From the NCBI GenBank assembly GCA_947383685.1, contig CANDEE010000064.1, positions 1 to 8,758 of the forward strand: a stretch of DNA of 8,758 nucleotides, written 5' to 3'. Made by a program: the position numbers and the translations under genes. This stretch comes from an uncultured Pseudoflavonifractor sp. (GTDB taxonomy: Bacteria > Bacillota > Clostridia > Oscillospirales > Oscillospiraceae). Under the pieces are notes generated by a model, which saw nothing but the letters and a program-made list of their open reading frames with translations, searched no databases and was not told the origin of the DNA. Shown here piece after piece: positions 5,590-8,758 of this stretch (its first letter is position 1; each line of letters opens with the position of its first letter).

Positions 5590-6232
5590 AGAGGGATATA
5601 TCATTGATTTTATTTCTGGTTTGCAGGTCAAGGAGAGTCCAGAGGAAATTGATGCTGTTCAACCGTTCTCAAAGATTTTAGTGGATGACTACGGTTACCC
5701 CAAATCCCATATTCACACACGTCCTCAATACCGAGTCAAAGTAAGGCCGTCGGACAAGAAAAAAGAATATCCCGTTGATATCGCAGTGTTCACCGGCGAA
5801 GTTCATGATGAAGATAGTATATACATTATTGTTGAGTGTAAAAAGAAGAATCGAAGAGATGGTAGAAGCCAGCTTGAAGATTATCTGCGTTTTTCAAAAG
5901 CATATATTGGTGTCTGGTTTAATGGCAATGAACGTATTTATTTGCAGAAAATAGAAAAAGATGGAAGAATTCTTTTTGAGGAAATTCCAAACATACCACG
6001 GTATGGGGAAAGGCTTGAGGACATCGGCAAATTCAAACGGAAGGATTTGCGACCGGCAGAAAATCTTAAACCAACATTTAGGACCATTCGGAATTATTTA
6101 GCGGCAAAGCTATACAATCAACCTACCACGACTTTTACGCCCTTGGAAACGGTTCAAACTGGGGCGTGTACATATAAAATATTTGTTTACAAGAGCGCTG
6201 ATATAAGCTATAATGAATCAGCGATGTTGTAA
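5576..6232 (+). pseudogene. Truncated restriction protein: HsdR N-terminal-type PD-(D/E)XK nuclease domain with a foreign tail
   Basis: The first about 177 of 218 residues match, as I know the family, the N-terminal domain (HSDR_N_2, type I restriction enzyme R protein N terminus) of much longer proteins in gut Clostridia that continue into an N-6 adenine DNA methylase. The nuclease motif looks complete: D68 in YPVD, E87-C-K89 in IIVECKKK, and Q99xxxY103 in SQLEDY, the arrangement of type I HsdR and RecB-like nucleases. After NYLAA (residue 177, base 6106) the expected methylase part is missing and an unrelated low-similarity tail of 41 residues follows. The gene starts at ATG 5576 with GGAGG eight bases upstream, 14 bases inside the regulator gene, and is AT-rich compared with the transporter. 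It may be a dead remnant, or a free nuclease domain still under its regulator's control. The methylase and target-recognition parts are not in the window. Confidence 0.7.
6186..6214 (+). promoter_or_regulatory. Near-consensus sigma-A promoter inside the end of the truncated gene
   Basis: TTTACA (6186-6191, five of six bases), a 17-bp spacer and TATAAT (6209-6214, six of six). Transcription would start near 6221, ahead of the ribosome binding site GGGAAGGAG (6243-6251) of the 109-aa gene. It shows that the sequence after base 6107 was an upstream region before the truncation. Confidence 0.75.
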
Positions 6233-6257
6233 GCAAATATTCGGGAAGGAGACCACT

Positions 6258-6587
6258 ATGGTAGAAAAATACATCGAGGCCATTAACGCAGGGAAGATTA
6301 TTTCGGTAAACTGGCGTTCCATTGAGGAAATGCTCGGAGAAAACGCTGGGCGTACCCATGCCTGCTCTATTTATATAGACGACGGTGCTTTCCCTCCCAA
6401 AGGAGAAACGTATACTGACCAGCTCACAGAGGAGCAGATTGCCGAGGTTCTCCACCAGACCAACGTCAGATTCATGGCCGAGACCCACAAAGACGGAGTG
6501 CCTTACCTCCCCATAGAGACCAGATACTTTTCTTCCACGAAGCCTGTGTCTGGCCCGTGGATTGAAAACCCCAATTATAAAGCGTAA
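6258..6587 (+). CDS. Unrecognised 109-aa soluble protein
   Basis: I do not recognise this protein. It is soluble, with no membrane segment or signal. It begins MVEKYIEAINAGKIISVNW, has a central CSIYIDDGAFPPKGETYTDQLTEEQIAEVLHQTNVRF and ends with an aromatic, proline-rich tail (PVSGPWIENPNYKA). The ATG at 6258 is chosen for the GGGAAGGAG six bases before it; the same frame starts earlier at 6213 but inside the -10 box. It has its own promoter (6186-6214) and terminator (6593-6631), so it is expressed by itself, as cargo genes next to phage lysis modules often are. Base composition is higher in GC than the preceding nuclease gene. The gene model is well supported, the function is unknown. Confidence 0.78.
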   Translation: MVEKYIEAINAGKIISVNWRSIEEMLGENAGRTHACSIYIDDGAFPPKGETYTDQLTEEQIAEVLHQTNVRFMAETHKDGVPYLPIETRYFSSTKPVSGPWIENPNYKA

Positions 6588-6592
6588 AAAGA

Positions 6593-6631
6593 AGGAGAGC
6601 TACCTGCAATCGCAAGTAACTCTCCTATTTT
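6593..6631. terminator. Bidirectional terminator between converging genes
   Basis: AGGAGAG (6593-6599) pairs with CTCTCCT (6620-6626) and the stem continues inward through TAC/GTA and TGC/GCA with two C-A mismatches around a four-base loop. ATTTTTATTT follows on the + strand and, read on the - strand, TTCTTTTTAC. It lies between the stop at 6587 and the stop of the converging gene at 6636, and can end both. Confidence 0.85.
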
Positions 6632-6635
6632 TATT

Positions 6636-7067
6636 TCAGGCATTACCAAAATCGTGCTTTTCCAGCCTTTCGCTGTACACCCGCTCGATATTCTGAATCG
6701 CCAGCACCGCCCGGTTGTTCTCATACTCTGGGTGCTCTTTGCAGTAACGCTCATAGAAGTCAATTTCAGAAAGGGCTTCGATGAAATCCTCCTGAGTATG
6801 GGGGATATTGTCCTGCAAAAGTTCCCGGTTGAAACGCAGGATTTGAACTCGGTGCGCATCCGCATTACGCTCATCGTCGATGCGGATATGTTCGTCCAGA
6901 CGGCCCTGCACCTCATTCAACTTCGCAATCACGTCACCGTTCAGTGCCTTCCCAATCATCTTCCCGATAGCAGACCACGGATTGACCTTGATAGGCGCAA
7001 TCTGCACCAGCGTCATCAGGATGACCAGAGCGCCGCCGGAGCTTGCCAGAATTTCCTGAATGCTCAT
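6636..7067 (-). CDS. Phage lysis-module protein, one membrane segment plus coiled coil (143 aa)
   Basis: Last gene of the phage lysis cassette. One hydrophobic segment lies at about residues 10-24 (GALVILMTLVQIA), then a PIKVNPWSAIGKMIGKALNGDV motif that I know from hypothetical phage proteins of gut Clostridia, then a charged helical stretch likely to form a coiled coil (about 45-75), and a C-terminal part with DFIEALSEIDFYERYCKEHPEYENN. Function is not established. Its place directly after the holin, with a 3-base gap, suggests a role in lysis timing or membrane/wall disruption, or a second holin-like protein. The start ATG 7067 has only the weak AGGTGAG site and overlaps nothing, so it probably depends on coupling with the gene before it. 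The terminator at 6593-6631 follows. Confidence 0.75.
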   Translation of the reverse strand: MSIQEILASSGGALVILMTLVQIAPIKVNPWSAIGKMIGKALNGDVIAKLNEVQGRLDEHIRIDDERNADAHRVQILRFNRELLQDNIPHTQEDFIEALSEIDFYERYCKEHPEYENNRAVLAIQNIERVYSERLEKHDFGNA

Positions 7068-7070
7068 AGC

Positions 7071-7409
7071 TTACTCACCTGCCTCTCCGGTTTCCGCAGG
7101 TGCATTAACCTTCTTGCTCATGTTGCACAGGTCGTCGATGAGCTTGCTGATAACTTCCATGTCGATGTCGTAATCAACAGTGTCCGCAGATGCCTTGACC
7201 ATAGCCAGCACCCACTCCTTACGGTCTGCGCCGTTATCGAACTTCTCCTCAGCAGTTGCCATGTACTTCATCACCATGTCCAGCACCTTCCCCCAATTCT
7301 TCTCTTTTACAGCCTTCTGGACATACTCCACCAGCTTGATAGCCAGAGGGATGGCAGTAGCCAGACCGGCGAGAACGGACACAATAAGCTGCAGCCACTC
7401 CATGTTCAT
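7071..7409 (-). CDS. Putative phage holin, LL-H-like (112 aa)
   Basis: One N-terminal hydrophobic segment (about residues 5-24, WLQLIVSVLAGLATAIPLAI) followed by a long charged cytoplasmic helix and AVKEKNWGKVLDMVMKYMATAEEKFDNG...RKEWVLAMVKASADTVDYDID. Size, single segment and the helical K/E-rich tail with a 'MVKASAD' style repeat agree with holins of the LL-H family, which make holes in the membrane so the endolysin can reach the wall. The start is ATG 7409, with AGGAGG (7417-7422) seven bases before it; a TTG at 7427 in the same frame overlaps the previous stop and lies upstream of that site. The neighbours are a membrane protein and the endolysin. The family assignment is from pattern memory only. 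Confidence 0.7.
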   Translation of the reverse strand: MNMEWLQLIVSVLAGLATAIPLAIKLVEYVQKAVKEKNWGKVLDMVMKYMATAEEKFDNGADRKEWVLAMVKASADTVDYDIDMEVISKLIDDLCNMSKKVNAPAETGEAGE

Positions 7410-7416
7410 AGTCACT

Positions 7417-7422
7417 CCTCCT
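7417..7422 (-). promoter_or_regulatory. Ribosome binding site that fixes the holin start at 7409
   Basis: On the - strand AGGAGG stands seven bases before ATG 7409. It overlaps the coding end of the membrane protein gene (stop 7424-7426 just upstream), so the holin is translated independently of the alternative TTG at 7427. Confidence 0.75.
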
Positions 7423-7423
7423 C

Positions 7424-7783
7424 TCAAATTGCGGGGCTCTCTTCGACCCCATCATCCGTTTGTGCAAATCCCGCCGCCTTTGCAGCAGCGAACTTGATTC
7501 CCTCGCCCTCAGCACTCGTGTTCTCATGTTCGCTCTTGCGCACAATGCTGTTCAGCACGATGCCGATGGCGGTGCCCACCGGGGTGAACACCACGGTGAA
7601 GCACGCCAGAGCGCCCATATACTGGAACTCGATACTCTTCCAAGCGAGAATGAATCCACCCGCAAGCCCTGCTGCCAGAAACAGCATGAGGTAGAGGGCG
7701 AGTTTGTTCGTAAACCCGATAGATTGGCGCTTCTTCTTGCGCCGTCTGGGTTTCTTCCGCCCTCGCTCAATCTTGATGGTCAT
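7424..7783 (-). CDS. Phage lysis-module membrane protein, two membrane segments (119 aa)
   Basis: Very basic N-terminus (RGRKKPRRRKKKRQ, about residues 7-20), then two membrane segments at about 28-47 and 56-78 with a short loop WKSIEFQ, and a soluble acidic tail rich in alanine. By the positive-inside rule both ends lie in the cytoplasm. Two short helices, small size and its place between endolysin and holin suggest a second holin, an antiholin or a lysis regulator; the basic head could also bind DNA or the membrane. No specific family is recognised. Start ATG 7783 has AGAGGTGA nine bases upstream (7793-7800). It overlaps the end of the 43-aa ORF by 17 bases. Confidence 0.72.
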   Translation of the reverse strand: MTIKIERGRKKPRRRKKKRQSIGFTNKLALYLMLFLAAGLAGGFILAWKSIEFQYMGALACFTVVFTPVGTAIGIVLNSIVRKSEHENTSAEGEGIKFAAAKAAGFAQTDDGVEESPAI

Positions 7784-7898
7784 TTTTACAAATCACCTCT
7801 TTATCCGCACTATCCAATGAAACTCCGCCGATGATTAAAACTTCTGGCAGCTCACTCCATATGAGCAGACCAGAAGCAGTAAATTTGCAGTGCGACAT
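7767..7898 (-). CDS. Small ORF of 43 aa between endolysin and membrane protein
   Basis: Starts with ATG 7898 and ends with TGA 7767-7769; reads MSHCKFTASGLLIWSELPEV followed by a short hydrophobic stretch (LIIGGVSL) and a charged end. TAAGGAGA overlaps the endolysin stop and stands six bases before the ATG, a good ribosome binding site, and the end overlaps the next gene by 17 bases in another frame. This fills an otherwise empty 126-base gap in a tightly packed cassette, so translation is likely. It is too short to give a family. The two cysteines are not in a known motif. It may serve to couple translation or be a lysis regulator peptide. Confidence 0.55.
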   Translation of the reverse strand: MSHCKFTASGLLIWSELPEVLIIGGVSLDSADKEVICKNDHQD

Positions 7899-7909
7899 AC
7901 TTAGTCTCC

Positions 7910-8758
7910 TTACGCCCTGCCCATCAGCTTCGCAAAGCGGTACAACACGGTGACGAATTGCTCTCTCGTGAGCACATCAGCCCACATATAGTTGGGTTCG
8001 CCATTGATTTCTGTGCCGTTGCCTGCAATCAGGCCGGTGGAAGTCGCCCAGGCACGGGCCTCCTCGCTGTACTTGCTGCTGTCATTGTCCTGAAGTTCCT
8101 TGCGCATCTCACCCCAGAGCTCCTTGAAACGTGCCACATCCATGTCGTCATCCTCCTCTTTGTTGGTATTCGCCCCCACCAGTAGAGCGGAGACATCATC
8201 ACGCACAGTCTGCATACTCTTCCCGTACTTCGGGAGCCAGTGCAGAACGTCGCCATGATTGGAACCAAGGCCAAGCTGGTAGCTATCCTGGTGGCACAGA
8301 ATAACTGGCACCCTGACACCGCTATATGTGACCGTGCCCTGCGGGTCAAGGTTGTAGAGCTTACACAGATAGGCTGTCAACTCAACCGCTTCCCGGTAAA
8401 CCTTTTCAAAGTAAACCGGGTCGCTCAGGTTATCCTCGCAGATTTCAAATTGAATCCAGCCATTGTTGCAGGAGCCCTTCTTGCCAGAGCCACAGCCCCA
8501 TGCCTTCTTGTCCCAATCGCCAACCTGAACGGAAGCTACCTCGCCGCTGGCGAGCTTACCGACCCAAGCATGGACACCGGCCTCCCTGGAAATGTGGTTC
8601 CAGTCGTTCCCGCTCTTGTTCACGCCCAGCAGCTCCAACATCCTGGCTCGGTCTACGGCATTATCATCGGGCTGGACATATCGTTTCAGATTGGGGTTAT
8701 TTGCACCGGTGGAATGCCACAGCACACCCCGGATGGTGGTTTTCCCAGCTCCCTTATA
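7910..8758 (-). CDS. Phage endolysin: zinc N-acetylmuramoyl-L-alanine amidase with SLH-like C-terminus (5' end missing)
   Basis: The fragment has 282 residues and the frame stays open to the right edge (reads YKGAGKTTIRG before LWHSTG), so the start is outside the window. A GTG at 8723-8725 is not a convincing start: the family similarity continues upstream and no ribosome binding site precedes it. The Amidase_2 domain cuts the bond between muramic acid and L-alanine in peptidoglycan. Likely zinc ligands are H15 (LWHSTG), H156 (ILCHQD) and D170 (NHGDVLHW), with catalytic E105 (IQFEICED); fragment numbering. An acidic linker (NKEEDDDMD) joins a C-terminal part, WATSTGLIAGN...NYMWADVLTREQFVTVLYRFAKLMG, which looks like one S-layer homology repeat and would hold the enzyme on the wall. 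First gene of the lysis cassette seen here. Confidence 0.88.
   Translation of the reverse strand, partial: YKGAGKTTIRGVLWHSTGANNPNLKRYVQPDDNAVDRARMLELLGVNKSGNDWNHISREAGVHAWVGKLASGEVASVQVGDWDKKAWGCGSGKKGSCNNGWIQFEICEDNLSDPVYFEKVYREAVELTAYLCKLYNLDPQGTVTYSGVRVPVILCHQDSYQLGLGSNHGDVLHWLPKYGKSMQTVRDDVSALLVGANTNKEEDDDMDVARFKELWGEMRKELQDNDSSKYSEEARAWATSTGLIAGNGTEINGEPNYMWADVLTREQFVTVLYRFAKLMGRA

Noticed and set aside
6654..7694. 346-codon open frame on the + strand across the lysis genes
   Set aside because: It runs antisense to three genes that have good ribosome binding sites, membrane segments and sensible spacing, crosses their boundaries, and its translation is low in complexity with many H, L, P and S as expected for a mirror frame.
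1..8758. CRISPR array, transposase or insertion sequence
   Set aside because: No regularly spaced repeats and no transposase-like protein are present in any frame.

Overview
The window looks like a chromosome/prophage boundary in a moderately GC-rich anaerobic gut Firmicute, most likely a Clostridia of the Oscillospirales (Flavonifractor/Intestinimonas-like). I infer this from codon use, strong AGGAGG ribosome binding sites and the style of the phage genes; no marker gene confirms it.

Left part (1-4563, + strand): a host ABC uptake operon of the ferric iron/AfuA-FbpB-FbpC type. It has the C-terminal half of a solute-binding protein, a gap with two RNA hairpins, a first ATPase, a fused double-domain permease, and a second, different ATPase. 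Permease and ATPases are tightly packed (4-bp overlap, then a 3-bp gap). The binding protein would deliver the substrate, the 12-helix permease would form the channel, and one or both ATPases would drive it. The substrate cannot be read from the sequence.

Middle (4564-4913): no convincing gene. It holds tandem repeats, a 23-bp RNA hairpin, and a strong terminator whose left arm can instead pair with the right arm of that hairpin. This is a candidate attenuator just ahead of the next gene, and probably also close to the element boundary.

Accessory block (4914-6587, + strand, partly AT-rich): an 81-aa DUF6061-like protein with its own terminator; a promoter with a palindromic operator candidate; a small Cro/CI-type regulator overlapping a 218-aa protein with a complete-looking HsdR-N-type PD-(D/E)XK nuclease domain that seems cut off from a longer restriction-modification protein; then an unrecognised 109-aa protein with its own near-consensus promoter inside the end of the nuclease gene.

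Right part (6636-8758, - strand): a phage lysis cassette. In transcription order it has a zinc amidase endolysin with an SLH-like tail (5' end outside the window), a 43-aa ORF, a two-helix membrane protein, an LL-H-like holin, and a one-helix coiled-coil protein. It converges on the accessory block at a shared bidirectional terminator, the usual layout at the end of a prophage, with cargo genes lying between the lysis module and the host DNA.
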